Below are positions 1-8,733 of a stretch of 64,000 bases of DNA, piece after piece. The position numbers were made by a program, and so were the translations under genes. The stretch is from Actinomycetota bacterium (lineage in GTDB: Bacteria; Actinomycetota; Thermoleophilia; Solirubrobacterales; Solirubrobacteraceae), in contig VAYS01000015.1 of the NCBI GenBank assembly GCA_005883215.1, positions 1-64,000 of the forward strand, given 5' to 3'. Position 1 is the first letter of the stretch. The number at the start of each line of letters is the position of its first letter. The notes beneath the pieces were generated by a model. The model saw nothing but the letters and a program-made list of their open reading frames with translations. It did no database searches and was not told where the DNA came from.

Positions 1-444
1 CGCTTCAACAACCAGGGCGTCCCCCGCTGGGAGGACCGCACCATGCGCTGGGGCTGGCCGCTGCTGATGCGCCTTGGCCGCCGCGAGCTCGGCATCCGCC
101 CCGGGATCGAGGCCGAGGATCAGGCGGTGGTCTGGCGCGAACTCGACTTCGTCGCCGCGCTGCTCGCCGACGGGCGCCCCCACCTGGGTGGCGAGCGCTT
201 CGGCGCCGCCGACCTCACCTTCGCGGCCCTCTCTACTGCCGTGATCGTCCCCCCGGTCTACGGCGTCCCGCTCCCCCAGCCCGACGCGCTGGCTCCCCAC
301 ACCGCCGCCCTGGTCAAACGCGCGCGCGAGCACCCCGCCGGGCGCTACGCGCTGGACCTGTTCGTCGAGCGGCGGCGATCGCTACACCGCGATCCAACCC
401 AGACCTGGCGTGACCAAGGTCGCCCGGCGACCGGGTGCGGCTAG
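1..444 (+). CDS. Glutathione S-transferase family protein, C-terminal part
   Basis: The reading frame is open from the first base, so the N-terminal thioredoxin-fold domain lies outside the window. The visible 147 residues form an all-helical GST C-terminal domain; the stretch GERFGAADLTFAAL matches the conserved N-capping box and hydrophobic staple of this fold (S/T-x-x-D). Family members conjugate or reduce substrates with a low-molecular-weight thiol, but the thiol-binding residues are missing here, so substrate and chemistry cannot be judged. The multicopper oxidase gene starts 42 bp downstream on the same strand. Confidence 0.7.
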   Translation, partial: RFNNQGVPRWEDRTMRWGWPLLMRLGRRELGIRPGIEAEDQAVVWRELDFVAALLADGRPHLGGERFGAADLTFAALSTAVIVPPVYGVPLPQPDALAPHTAALVKRAREHPAGRYALDLFVERRRSLHRDPTQTWRDQGRPATGCG

Positions 445-485
445 CCCGGCACGGTCGAGAACCCGGCCCACTATGGGGTAGTCGG

Positions 486-2162
486 ATGTCCGATACTCGG
501 GCGGGCGCGGCGGCTGTATCGTCGCGGCCACTGACCGGGTGGAGCATCATCCGAAGGACGTCGCGCCGCCTGCTCGTGGGGATCGGGCTGAGCGTCGGCG
601 GCCTGGCCGCCATCGCCGGCACCCTGCTCGCCGCGGCGCCCGGAGGGGCGGCCGCCGCCCTGCGCCCTCGCTGCGCCCGCCACTTCCCGCCGGTGATCCG
701 AGACGGCTTTCCCGAGCCGCCAATGCGCTTCAGTCACCGAGGACGCCTGGACACGACCCTGCGCGCGTCGGTGAGCCGGGTGACGATCGCCGGCCGTCGC
801 TACCGCACGATGAACTACGAGGGCGTCTACCCCAGCCCCACGCTCGTGGTCTGCCCTGGGGATCGGCTCGCCGTCCACCTGATCAACCATCTCCCCCAGG
901 GCACCAATCTGCACCTGCACGGGTTCCATGTCACCCCACGCGGGGCGGGTGACAACGTCTTCTTGGACATCCGTCCCGGTCGGAAGTTCACCTACCGCTA
1001 CCGCCTGCCCCTCGACCTCCCACCCGGCGCCTACTGGTATCACCCCCACCTTCACACCCTGGTGGAACCCCAGATATTCGCGGGCATGGCCGGGGCGATC
1101 GTCGTCCAAGGAGGCCTGGACGACCGGCTCCCCCGCATCCCCCAGCGCCTCGTGGTGCTGACCAACACCCAGCTGGGCTCCAACGGGCAGACGGTGCCGG
1201 CGGCGACGAGCAAGGACCGCGACGCCCGCCTGTTGGTCAACGGGGCGCTCAACCCCACGGCAAAGATCCGTCCCGGGGAGATCCAGCGCTGGCGCATCTT
1301 TAACGCCAACGCCGACCGCATCGTGGTGCTTCGCCTGCAGGCCCACCGCCTCGAGCTGCTCGCCCAGGACGGCAACACCCTGCCCGCGATGCGTCGCACG
1401 CAAGACCTGACGATCCCGCCCTCGTCGCGGCGTGAGATCCTGGTCCGGGGCGGGCGCAGCGGGAGCTATGCGATGCAGGCGCTCCCGTTTACCCAGAGGC
1501 CGGGCGGCCAGCTGCCCGCCCAGACCGTCCTCACCCTCCGTTCAGGCGGTCGCCGGGTGCACGACCGCATGCCCACCGGGGCGTTGAGTCACCCCGTCGA
1601 CCTGCGTCGCCGGCGCGCGGACCGCCACCGGCGCATCGAGTTCTCCTCGGTGCCGCGAGCGGGGGGGCCGCCCGAGTTCCTGCTCAACCACCAGGCGTTT
1701 GACCCCCACCGCGTGGCCGTGACGATGAAGCTGGGATCGGTCGAGCAGTGGACGCTGGTCAACACGACGACCGAGTGGCACACCTTCCACATTCACATCA
1801 ACCCGTTCCAGCTCATCATCCACAACGGCCGGCGCCTGAAATCGGTGGACTACCGGGACAACGTCAACCTGGCCCCCAAGTCCTCCACCGTGGTGCGCAT
1901 GCGCCCGGTCGACTTCACCGGCAAGTTCGTCATCCACTGTCACGTCACCTTCCACGAGGACCACGGGATGATGGCCGCCGTCCAGGTGCTCGCCCGGCCG
2001 TCGCCTTCCCAGCTCCGAGCCTCGGCGGTGCGAACCCCACACATGTCGATCCGCTCCTCGGCCTGGGGATCCAGCGCCATCCCTCCCGAGGCCAGGACGA
2101 CAATCCAGTTCGTCTGCCGGCTGCTGGGGATCAACGCCACCCCGCCGGCCTCGCGCGGCTAG
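486..2162 (+). CDS. Secreted multicopper oxidase
   Basis: A 558-residue laccase-like enzyme that oxidises a substrate at a type 1 copper and reduces O2 to water at a trinuclear centre. All four copper motifs are present: HLHGFH (His143/145), WYHPHLH (from about 185), HTFHIHINPF (from 432) and HCHVTFHEDHGMM (from 484, including the type 1 Cys485). The N-terminus has an Arg-rich stretch (RRTSRRL) and a long hydrophobic segment, so it is exported, possibly by Tat, although the motif is not canonical. I chose ATG 486; an in-frame GTG at 435 would overlap the upstream gene. Substrate (metal ion or phenol) is unknown. The Cys-His pathway and axial region look intact. Confidence 0.9.
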   Translation: MSDTRAGAAAVSSRPLTGWSIIRRTSRRLLVGIGLSVGGLAAIAGTLLAAAPGGAAAALRPRCARHFPPVIRDGFPEPPMRFSHRGRLDTTLRASVSRVTIAGRRYRTMNYEGVYPSPTLVVCPGDRLAVHLINHLPQGTNLHLHGFHVTPRGAGDNVFLDIRPGRKFTYRYRLPLDLPPGAYWYHPHLHTLVEPQIFAGMAGAIVVQGGLDDRLPRIPQRLVVLTNTQLGSNGQTVPAATSKDRDARLLVNGALNPTAKIRPGEIQRWRIFNANADRIVVLRLQAHRLELLAQDGNTLPAMRRTQDLTIPPSSRREILVRGGRSGSYAMQALPFTQRPGGQLPAQTVLTLRSGGRRVHDRMPTGALSHPVDLRRRRADRHRRIEFSSVPRAGGPPEFLLNHQAFDPHRVAVTMKLGSVEQWTLVNTTTEWHTFHIHINPFQLIIHNGRRLKSVDYRDNVNLAPKSSTVVRMRPVDFTGKFVIHCHVTFHEDHGMMAAVQVLARPSPSQLRASAVRTPHMSIRSSAWGSSAIPPEARTTIQFVCRLLGINATPPASRG

Positions 2163-2176
2163 GGCCGCCGGCTGCC

Positions 2177-2644
2177 TCACCCGGCCGGGGTGACCTCCAC
2201 GTAGGCGAGCGGGGGGCCAAACCGGTCGATCGCGCGCTCGAGGAGCTTGGACGCGGGATCCCAGTTGGCGGCCACGATCGCGTGCGCGCGTTCGGTCTCC
2301 GCCTCGGGGAGCACGCGCGCGGTCGCCTCGCTTATGGGACCGGTGGGCTTGCCGCGCAGATTGCAGGGGCACACGCGCACGTGGGGATCGCGTCGCAGCC
2401 GTCTGACCTTGGCCACATCCGGCTCGCAGCGAAAGTACAGCTTGCCCTCCTCGGAGAGCCCGAAGTTCACCGGCGTGGGCACCGGCTCCCCCGAGCGCTT
2501 GAACGTCACCACCAGACACTGCCGAGCACCACCAAACGCCCCGAAGTCCGACGCCGTCCCCCGCTCGCGCGCCACCTCCAACGCCCGCCGGTGGCGCATC
2601 CGATCGAACGCCTTGTACTGCAAGGCCATGAACCGACTCGGCAC
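2177..2644 (-). CDS. PPOX-class F420/FMN-dependent split-barrel protein
   Basis: About 155 residues with the flavin-binding split-barrel pattern: a first strand with CLVVTFKRSGEPVPTPVNFG, then a strand reading GKLYFRCEPDVAKVRRLRRD, then the strand VRVCPCNLRGKPTGP. In actinobacteria this family includes F420H2-dependent reductases and FMN-binding proteins; the cofactor cannot be told from sequence. The start is set at GTG 2644 because GAGGAG lies 5 bp upstream; ATG starts at 2677 and 2629 are also in frame. The gene converges on the multicopper oxidase with only 14 bp between stop codons. Confidence 0.75.
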   Translation of the reverse strand: MPSRFMALQYKAFDRMRHRRALEVARERGTASDFGAFGGARQCLVVTFKRSGEPVPTPVNFGLSEEGKLYFRCEPDVAKVRRLRRDPHVRVCPCNLRGKPTGPISEATARVLPEAETERAHAIVAANWDPASKLLERAIDRFGPPLAYVEVTPAG

Positions 2645-2783
2645 GGGCGCTCCTCGCCGTTTGCGTCGCGGGGCCAAACGCTACCCCTCCCGCCGGTCCG
2701 CCAGGGGATCGGGCGACAGGGACCTCGGCCCCTAGCGTGACCGGGGCGCTCATCCTGCGCGCGAGCCTTACTCTGCGGCGGCG

Positions 2784-3206
2784 ATGTGGTTCCAGCGCGA
2801 GATCCGCGTGGCTCCTCACCCCCGCGGGTTTCACCTGATCACCGGCGAGGTGACCGACGCCCTGCCCGAGCTGGCGCAGGTGCAGATCGGGCTGCTGCAC
2901 CTGTTCATCCGGCACACCTCGGCGTCGCTGACCATCAACGAGAATGCCAGCCCCGACGTGCGCCGCGACTTCGAGTCGCATCTCGATGCCGCGGTGCCCG
3001 AGCGGGCGCCGTACTGGACCCACACCGTGGAGGGGCCCGACGACATGCCCGCCCACGTCAAGGCGTCGCTGCTCGGCCCCGACGTCACGCTGCCGGTGCG
3101 CGAGGGGTCCCTGGCGCTGGGCACCTGGCAGGGCATCTACCTGTGCGAGCACCGCGACTCGGGCGGGGCGCGCTCGCTGACCGCGACGCTGTGGGGGGAG
3201 GGATAG
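2784..3206 (+). CDS. YjbQ family protein
   Basis: A 140-residue UPF0047/YjbQ protein. Diagnostic features are HLFIRHTSASLTINENASPDV, HT in PYWTHTVEGPDDMPAHVKASLLG, and the C-terminal LGTWQGIYLCEHRD. YjbQ homologues have weak thiamine-phosphate synthase activity in complementation assays, but their physiological role is not settled. Conserved His and Asp residues cluster around the predicted active site. It is a single gene with no evident operon partner and ends at a small hairpin shared with the converging enoyl-CoA hydratase gene. Confidence 0.88.
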   Translation: MWFQREIRVAPHPRGFHLITGEVTDALPELAQVQIGLLHLFIRHTSASLTINENASPDVRRDFESHLDAAVPERAPYWTHTVEGPDDMPAHVKASLLGPDVTLPVREGSLALGTWQGIYLCEHRDSGGARSLTATLWGEG

Positions 3207-3222
3207 GGCGGCTGTCGCCGCC
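3207..3222. terminator. Short hairpin between convergent genes
   Basis: GGCGGC and GCCGCC are separated by TGTC, directly after the yjbQ-like stop codon and before the converging enoyl-CoA hydratase stop. There is no T-run, which is common for GC-rich actinobacterial terminators. It could serve both strands. Confidence 0.4.
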
Positions 3223-3247
3223 GGGTGGCCGGCGCCAGGTGTGAGGC

Positions 3248-4018
3248 CTAGCGCCCCTTCCACACCGGCGGGCGCTTCTCGGCGAAGGCCACCGAGCCCT
3301 CGCGGGCGTCCTCGGAGGACATCACCGGGCCGGCGATCTCCCCCTGCTTGGCCCAGAACTCCTCCTCGCTCCAGTCCCACTGGCGCTGGAGGATCTGCTT
3401 GGAGGCCCGCAGGGCCAGCGGACCGTTGGCGGTGATCTGACCGGCCAGCTCGAGGGCCGTCCCGACCGCCCCGCCGGGGTCGGCGAGCCGGTTGACCAGG
3501 CCGAGCTCGGCCGCCCGCTCGGCGGTGATCGGATCGCCGGTCAGGGCCAGCTCCATGGCCAGGTGGTAGGGGACGCGGCGCGGCAGTCGCAGCAGGGCTC
3601 CCCCCGCCGCCACCAGCGAGCGCTTGGCCTCGGGGATGCCGAGCTTGGCGCCGCGTGCGGCCACGATCAGGTCGCACCCCAGCGCCACCTCCAGGCCGCC
3701 GGCCACCGCGAAGCCCTCGATCGCCGCGATCAACGGCTTCTCCGGGCCGCGCTGGACGATGCCGGCGAACCCGCGATCGCCCACCCACGGCCGCTCGCCG
3801 GCCACGAACGCCTTGAGGTCCATACCGGCGCAGAAGCCGTTGCCCGCGCCGGTGAGGACGCCGACGCTGAGCGAGTCCTCCCCGTCGAGCTCGTCCAGGC
3901 CGGCGGCGATGCCCTCGGCCAAAGCCAGGTTGACCGCGTTGCGCTGGTCGGGGCGGTTGAGCGTGATCAGCAGGACGCCGTCGCGGCGTTCGGTGAGGAC
4001 TGCGGGCTGGGAGTTCAT
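3248..4018 (-). CDS. Enoyl-CoA hydratase/isomerase family protein (crotonase)
   Basis: A 256-residue crotonase-fold protein. The oxyanion-hole segments are visible: GFCAGMDLKAF (about residues 61-71) and AIEGFAVAGGLEVALGCDLIVAA (about 98-120). One catalytic Glu of hydratases seems kept in GIPEAKRSL; the first is less clear, so hydratase, isomerase or thioesterase activity remains possible. It would act on acyl-CoA in fatty-acid or aromatic degradation. The gene stands alone; NucS lies upstream on the same strand with about 70 bp between them. Confidence 0.88.
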   Translation of the reverse strand: MNSQPAVLTERRDGVLLITLNRPDQRNAVNLALAEGIAAGLDELDGEDSLSVGVLTGAGNGFCAGMDLKAFVAGERPWVGDRGFAGIVQRGPEKPLIAAIEGFAVAGGLEVALGCDLIVAARGAKLGIPEAKRSLVAAGGALLRLPRRVPYHLAMELALTGDPITAERAAELGLVNRLADPGGAVGTALELAGQITANGPLALRASKQILQRQWDWSEEEFWAKQGEIAGPVMSSEDAREGSVAFAEKRPPVWKGR

Positions 4019-4090
4019 GGCCGGCAGCCTATCCGCGCCGCCCTCCCGCGCGCCGCTGGTGCCCGCCGCTCGCGCCCGCCGGGCGCGCGC

Positions 4091-4759
4091 TCAGGCGGCG
4101 AACAGGGTCAGCTCGGGCTCGCGCTCGCCGCGCAGGACGTCGAGGTCGACCTCGACGCAGTCGATCCCCCGCCCCTGGGCCAGGACCCGGGCCTGAGGCC
4201 TTATCTCCTGGGCCGCCAGCACGCCGCGGCAGCTCCCCATCGCCGGGTCTCGGCGGATGCGCTCCAGGTAGCGGGTGAGCTGCTCGACCGCCTCGATCGT
4301 GCCCGTGCGCTTGATCTCCACCGCGATCCAGTCGTCCTCGCGGTCGCGGCACATGAGGTCGACCGGGCCGATGTCGGTGGGCCACTCGCGGCGCACCAGG
4401 CGAAACCCGTCTCCGCAGGTGGCGGGGGCGGCGGCCAGCAGCTCTTGGAGCTCGCGCTCGACGCCATCCTTGACCAGGGGCGCCGCCTCCCCCATCTCGT
4501 GGCTTACGTCCGAGAGCCGCTCGGAGATGAGGATCTCCAGGCGCTCCTCGCCGCGGTGCTTGCGCACCACGATACCCTCGTCGGTCTCTTCGATCACCGT
4601 GGGCGGGACCATCCAGTTCTCGGGGCGGTAGCCGCCGCGGTCGGAGTGGACCATCACCGAGCCGTCGGACTTGATCATCAGCAGGCGCACCGCCTCGGGG
4701 AGGAAGGTCGACAGGCGACCGCGATAATCGATTGCGCAGCGGGCGACGATCAGGCGCAC
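4091..4759 (-). CDS. nucS: Mismatch-specific endonuclease NucS/EndoMS
   Basis: A 222-residue NucS protein. In actinobacteria lacking MutS/MutL this enzyme cleaves both strands at G-T, G-G and T-T mismatches and provides the non-canonical mismatch-repair route. The N-terminal DNA-binding half reads MRLIVARCAIDYRGRLSTFL; the C-terminal nuclease half has the PD-(D/E)XK signature in GPVDLMCRD and WIAVEIKRTG (Asp, Glu, Lys). The C-terminal tail ELTLFAA resembles the beta-clamp-binding motif described for actinobacterial NucS; that reading is inference. Start codon is GTG. Length matches the family. Confidence 0.93.
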   Translation of the reverse strand: MRLIVARCAIDYRGRLSTFLPEAVRLLMIKSDGSVMVHSDRGGYRPENWMVPPTVIEETDEGIVVRKHRGEERLEILISERLSDVSHEMGEAAPLVKDGVERELQELLAAAPATCGDGFRLVRREWPTDIGPVDLMCRDREDDWIAVEIKRTGTIEAVEQLTRYLERIRRDPAMGSCRGVLAAQEIRPQARVLAQGRGIDCVEVDLDVLRGEREPELTLFAA

Positions 4760-4837
4760 GCGCGGGACGGTAGAGCCGGCCCCGGACGGGCGCGACCGCC
4801 GCTCACCCCGCCCGGTGGGGACCCGGCCCCCGGCCGC

Positions 4838-5203
4838 TCAGGCGGCGCTGGGGGGCGGGGGCTCTGGGGCGCTCGCGGGACGTAGGGGAGTCGCCTGCGA
4901 GGGCGCTTGAGAGGGGAAGGTGGGGGGCGGCGGCTCGGACACCGCGTGCAGGGGCTCGGGCTCTACGGGCGGCGTGAAGGGCTCCGGCACCGGCGCGGGC
5001 GCTTCGGCCGTCGACGGCAGCGTGGCCACGGTGTTCTCGGGCGAGCTGCCCTCGCCGGTGGACTCTCCGCTGAGCGACTCGCGGAACTCGCGCATGCCGT
5101 GACCCAGCGATCGCGCCAGGTCGGGCAGCTTCTTGGGGCCCAGGAAGATCAGGGCGATCGCGGCGATGAACAGCAGGTGGGTGGGTGAGACGAAACTGCC
5201 CAT
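4838..5203 (-). CDS. tatA: Sec-independent protein translocase TatA/TatB family
   Basis: A 121-residue protein with one N-terminal membrane helix (THLLFIAAIALIF), the LGPKKLPDLARSLGHGMREFR hinge and amphipathic helix typical of TatA, then a long Pro/Glu/Ala-rich cytoplasmic tail. TatA oligomers form the path for folded proteins carrying twin-arginine signals. No tatC is nearby. The tail, about 75 residues of low complexity, is longer than in most TatA proteins. The divergent membrane-protein gene begins 88 bp away. Confidence 0.88.
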   Translation of the reverse strand: MGSFVSPTHLLFIAAIALIFLGPKKLPDLARSLGHGMREFRESLSGESTGEGSSPENTVATLPSTAEAPAPVPEPFTPPVEPEPLHAVSEPPPPTFPSQAPSQATPLRPASAPEPPPPSAA

Positions 5204-5291
5204 CTGTGGCTATGCGCCCTCTGCGCGCGTGTAGATCACAACTCGATGGTAGCGGCCGGCCCGGGTCCCGGGGCCCGGATAACCTGACGCT

Positions 5292-6206
5292 GTGAGCGAC
5301 GGACCTAGCCGCCCACCCGAGCCGGACCCGGCCGACCGCGAGCCCGCCGCCATCGGCGAGGAGGTGCCTCGCGACACCGCCCCCGAGGGCGCCGGAGCGG
5401 ACGAGGTCGCCGAGCCGCCCGAGGGCGACACCCGGAGCGCGGGGCCGCTGCGCGCCGCGCGCGAGGGCGTGAGCACCCTGGCGCACGACTCGGTGGCCGG
5501 CGTCGCCGCCGGCTCGGCGGCCCTGGCCCACGGCTCGGTGACGCTGGCCGAGAAGGCGGGCGAGATCACCTACTGGCCCGCCCAGCTGACGGTGGCGGCG
5601 GCCATCCTCCTCCAGATCCGCCTGCCCGACAAGCTCACCGTCGGGCCCACCTGGCTGCTGCCGGCGCTGGAGGGCGCGCTGCTCGTCGGCCTCGCCATCA
5701 GCACCCCCCGGGGGCGGGCCACCGCCAACCCGATCCGCCGTCGGGTGGCGCTCGGGCTGATCGCCCTGGTCAACATCGCCAACGCCGCGTCGCTGTACCT
5801 GCTCGCCCACTTCCTCCTGCACAAGCACATCTCCAACGGACGGCCGCTGATCCTCGCAGGGATCGCGATCTGGCTGACCAACGTGCTGATCTTCGCCCTG
5901 TGGTACTGGGAGCTCGATCGCGGAGGCCCCGCCAACCGCCTGCGCCACCCCGATCCGACCACCCCCGAGGGCCGGCCCGACTTCGTCTTTACCCAGATGG
6001 ACGGGGGCAAGGACTACACCCCGGAAGGCTGGAGGCCGGCCTTCCTGGACTACCTGGCGCTCTCGTTCACCACCGCCACCGCGTTCAGCCCCACCGACAC
6101 GATGCCCATCACCCAGGTGGCAAAGACCCTGATGGCGGCGCAGTCGCTGATCTCGCTGGTCACCCTGGGCCTGATCATCTCCCGGGCGGTGGGGATCCTC
6201 AGCTGA
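5292..6206 (+). CDS. DUF1345-like integral membrane protein
   Basis: 304 residues. An acidic, Pro-rich N-terminus of about 90 residues precedes four to six hydrophobic segments (about 97-115, 123-137, 153-176, 190-207, 250-270, 278-303). The last part, DYLALSFTTATAFSPTDTMP followed by a final helix, resembles the pore-loop-like region of DUF1345 and two-helix ion-channel proteins, although no TVGYGD selectivity filter is present. Function is unknown. GTG start; divergent from tatA. Family assignment rests on resemblance of the C-terminal third only. Confidence 0.55.
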   Translation: MSDGPSRPPEPDPADREPAAIGEEVPRDTAPEGAGADEVAEPPEGDTRSAGPLRAAREGVSTLAHDSVAGVAAGSAALAHGSVTLAEKAGEITYWPAQLTVAAAILLQIRLPDKLTVGPTWLLPALEGALLVGLAISTPRGRATANPIRRRVALGLIALVNIANAASLYLLAHFLLHKHISNGRPLILAGIAIWLTNVLIFALWYWELDRGGPANRLRHPDPTTPEGRPDFVFTQMDGGKDYTPEGWRPAFLDYLALSFTTATAFSPTDTMPITQVAKTLMAAQSLISLVTLGLIISRAVGILS

Positions 6207-6239
6207 GCGTCCCGGTCGGGGTCGGCCCCGCGCTTGGGC

Positions 6240-7484
6240 TCAGGCGGCCGGCAGCACCCGGGGCACCAGGCGCTGGGTGCGCTCGTAGAGCGCGGCGACC
6301 TCGGGATCCGGCGCCAGGTCCAGCGCGCGCTCGCACGCATACAGGCAGTCGGTGACGTGGTCCGAGCGCGCCAGGGCGTGGGCGTAGCGCCCCCACGCCG
6401 GCGCCGAGGCGGGATCGAGCAGCGTGGCCTGCTCGCACGCCGAGAGCTCGCCGCCCAGGTCGCCGGCCAGCTGGCGGGCCAGCGCCAGATCGAGCAGGCC
6501 GTCGACGCTGGGGGCGATCCGACGCGCCCGCTCCAGGGCGTCGATCGCCGCCCCCCGATCCATCGTGCGCAGGCGCAGGCGCCCCAGACGCTCCCACGCG
6601 CCGGCGTCCCTGGGTCCCCGCTGGGCGGCCCGGGCGGCCGCCTCGGCCGCCAGCTCGAGCGCCCCCATGTCCTCATAGATGCGCGAGGCGAAGCGGTGCG
6701 CCGCCGGCCGCGCGCCGTCGAGGCGGGCCCAGTCGCGCACCGACCGCCCTGCCGCCCCCAGGTTGCCCGCCTGCCAGAAGGCGAGGGTCATCAGCCGCAG
6801 CACGGCCACATTGGTGGGCTCGGCGTCGCGCGCATAGACCAGCCGCTGGGCGGCCAGGGCGTAGTCGCCCTCGGCCATGGCGTGCTGGGCGGCGGTCATG
6901 AAGCGCTGCACGCGCTCGGCGCCGGGATCGGGCTTTGAGAAGTCGACGAACTGCAGGCTGCCGGCGGGGATCGTGCGGATGCCGTGCGAGAAGCGCACCC
7001 GGGCCCACTGCTGGACGTCGTCGCCCGCGCCGGTGAAGTAGATGCCGGTGACGTTGCCCACCCCCCACTCGGGGTAGGAAGCGCAGCGGGCGTAGCGGTG
7101 GACCACCGAGTGGTCGGGCACGCGGCTGGCGAACGGGTCGTGGCGGGCGCGCTCGGCCTCGCTGGCGCGCTCGCGCTGCTCGGCCTCGTAGGCCCGGCGG
7201 CCGGCCTCGGCTCGGGCCCGACGGGCCGCGGCGGCACTCACCCTCACGGCCGAGGCCGACACCCGGCGTCCGCGCGAGGTCTCGGCCAGCTGCTCGAGCT
7301 GGTCGGCCGCCTCGTTGATCGCCTTCAGGTGGCGCTCGTGCTCGAACTGCTTGCCCGGCGGGGCGATGTCCGGGTGCCAGCGCTTGGCCATCCGCCGGCG
7401 CGCCATCTGAACGTCGCGCTTGCCGAACGGCGGCTCGAGCTCCAACAGCAGGATGCTCTGCTCGAGGTCGAGTACCAGGGCCAT
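6240..7484 (-). CDS. J-domain protein with C-terminal TPR repeats
   Basis: 414 residues. Residues about 1-66 form a divergent DnaJ-like domain with the essential HPD in MAKRWHPDIAPPGKQF. A basic, Ala/Arg-rich coiled segment (about 72-140) follows, then a domain with GIRTIPAGSLQFVDFSKPDP, then at least five TPR-like helical pairs (about 190-410). HPD-bearing J-domains stimulate the ATPase of an Hsp70 partner; the TPR part would bind clients. No dnaK or grpE is present. The protein is cytoplasmic by sequence. The gene converges on the DUF1345-like gene. Confidence 0.7.
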   Translation of the reverse strand: MALVLDLEQSILLLELEPPFGKRDVQMARRRMAKRWHPDIAPPGKQFEHERHLKAINEAADQLEQLAETSRGRRVSASAVRVSAAAARRARAEAGRRAYEAEQRERASEAERARHDPFASRVPDHSVVHRYARCASYPEWGVGNVTGIYFTGAGDDVQQWARVRFSHGIRTIPAGSLQFVDFSKPDPGAERVQRFMTAAQHAMAEGDYALAAQRLVYARDAEPTNVAVLRLMTLAFWQAGNLGAAGRSVRDWARLDGARPAAHRFASRIYEDMGALELAAEAAARAAQRGPRDAGAWERLGRLRLRTMDRGAAIDALERARRIAPSVDGLLDLALARQLAGDLGGELSACEQATLLDPASAPAWGRYAHALARSDHVTDCLYACERALDLAPDPEVAALYERTQRLVPRVLPAA

Positions 7485-7585
7485 GACCGACGTACGTTAG
7501 CGCCGATGGCCGCGCCCGAATAGGCGCGCACGGGCGCCGCCGGGGCCCCGGCGCGCCCCCCTCTCCGAGCGCCTGGTCGGCCCGC

Positions 7586-8716
7586 TCAGCGGGGCGTGGG
7601 CCCGAGCATCCGTCGGGCGGTGACGTACTCGCCGGAGCGCACGCTCAGCGGGATCACGCGGACCGAGAAGCTCGAGTTGGGCGACTCCAGGATGCGACCG
7701 CGCCCGGCGTAGATCGCCACGTGGTCGATGCCGCTGCCGCTCGGCGAAAAGAACACCAGGTCCCCGGGCGCCAGACGCGCTCGGGGCACCGGCCAGCCGA
7801 CGCCCGCCTGCAGGTCGGCGGTGCGCGGAATGATGATGCCGTAAGCGGCATAGACGACCGAGGTCAGGCCCGAGCAGTCAAAGCCGAACCCCGACGTGCC
7901 CGCCCACAGGTAGCGGAGGCCCAGGAACTGGCGGGCGGTGCTCACGATCTCCTCCCCGCTGGGCGTGGGCACCAGCACACCGACCGGGCGAAGCCAGACG
8001 GCCTGGGCCGCGATCTCCTTGGTCTCGCCGTCGGGCGTGCTCACCGACACGAACCCGGCGCGTCGCCCGACCACGGGCAGCTGGGTGTCGAAGCTGATCT
8101 GCAAGAAGCGGGCGCCGGGCGCGTCGCCGGCCCCCGGCGTACGCAACCACGCGGTGGAGGTGCGCACCACGGCGACCGTCGCCGGCGCGGTGGTCGCCGG
8201 CGGTGGACGGAAGGTGAGCTGGCGCTCGGGCAGCCAGCCCGGGTAGCTGAGGCCCCCGCCTCGGGCCTGGCTGGTCAGCGACACCTGGTCCCAGCCCCCC
8301 TGCCGGCGGCGGACCACGACGTCCTGGCCGTAGAGCGCCTGGGTGACCAGGCGCCCGACCAGCCAGCGCCGCTCGGCGCTGCCCAGGTGGCCCAACCAGG
8401 TGCGGATCGCCACCGGCTGCTGCAGCGAAGGCTGGTCGAGCCCCCGGGTGGCACGCGGGTGCATCCACAGCGTGGCCACCGACACGTCGATGCGGGCGTG
8501 CAAGCGCCCGTCCGGCGCCGGGGCCACGCCGGGCGAGCTCGGGGCGGCCGATCCTCCGCCGCCCGGCGCCGGCGCGGGATAGGGCGGCGCGCCCGAGGGC
8601 CCGGGCGCCTGCGCCCGGATGGGTGTGGTCGCGTCCGCGGAGACCACCATGGCCAGCAGCCCGGCGGCCATGACCGCGCCGGTGAGCAGTTCTCGCGGGC
8701 GCCACATGGAGGGCAT
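7586..8716 (-). CDS. NlpC/P60 family cell-wall hydrolase with SH3-like domains
   Basis: 376 residues. An N-terminal signal segment (LLTGAVMAAGLLAMVVSADA) and a Pro-rich linker are followed by two SH3-like modules (about 75-160 and 185-235) and a C-terminal NlpC/P60 domain. The catalytic Cys lies in FGFDCSGLTSVVYAAYG, the His in GIDHVAIYAG. Such enzymes cut peptide stems of peptidoglycan, usually next to D-iso-Glu. The start is ATG 8716 or ATG 8707 (MWRPRE). The divergent cupin gene begins only 17 bp away, so the two promoters must overlap and transcripts are probably leaderless. Confidence 0.9.
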   Translation of the reverse strand: MPSMWRPRELLTGAVMAAGLLAMVVSADATTPIRAQAPGPSGAPPYPAPAPGGGGSAAPSSPGVAPAPDGRLHARIDVSVATLWMHPRATRGLDQPSLQQPVAIRTWLGHLGSAERRWLVGRLVTQALYGQDVVVRRRQGGWDQVSLTSQARGGGLSYPGWLPERQLTFRPPPATTAPATVAVVRTSTAWLRTPGAGDAPGARFLQISFDTQLPVVGRRAGFVSVSTPDGETKEIAAQAVWLRPVGVLVPTPSGEEIVSTARQFLGLRYLWAGTSGFGFDCSGLTSVVYAAYGIIIPRTADLQAGVGWPVPRARLAPGDLVFFSPSGSGIDHVAIYAGRGRILESPNSSFSVRVIPLSVRSGEYVTARRMLGPTPR

Positions 8717-8733
8717 GAAGTTACAGTGCGCCG

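Noticed and set aside
435..485. Longer N-terminus for the multicopper oxidase from GTG 435
   Set aside because: It would overlap the upstream gene and add a sequence unlike a signal peptide; ATG 486 fits better.
1542..3788. 748-residue minus-strand frame
   Set aside because: It crosses three genes on both strands, is low complexity and matches no family; typical high-GC spurious frame.
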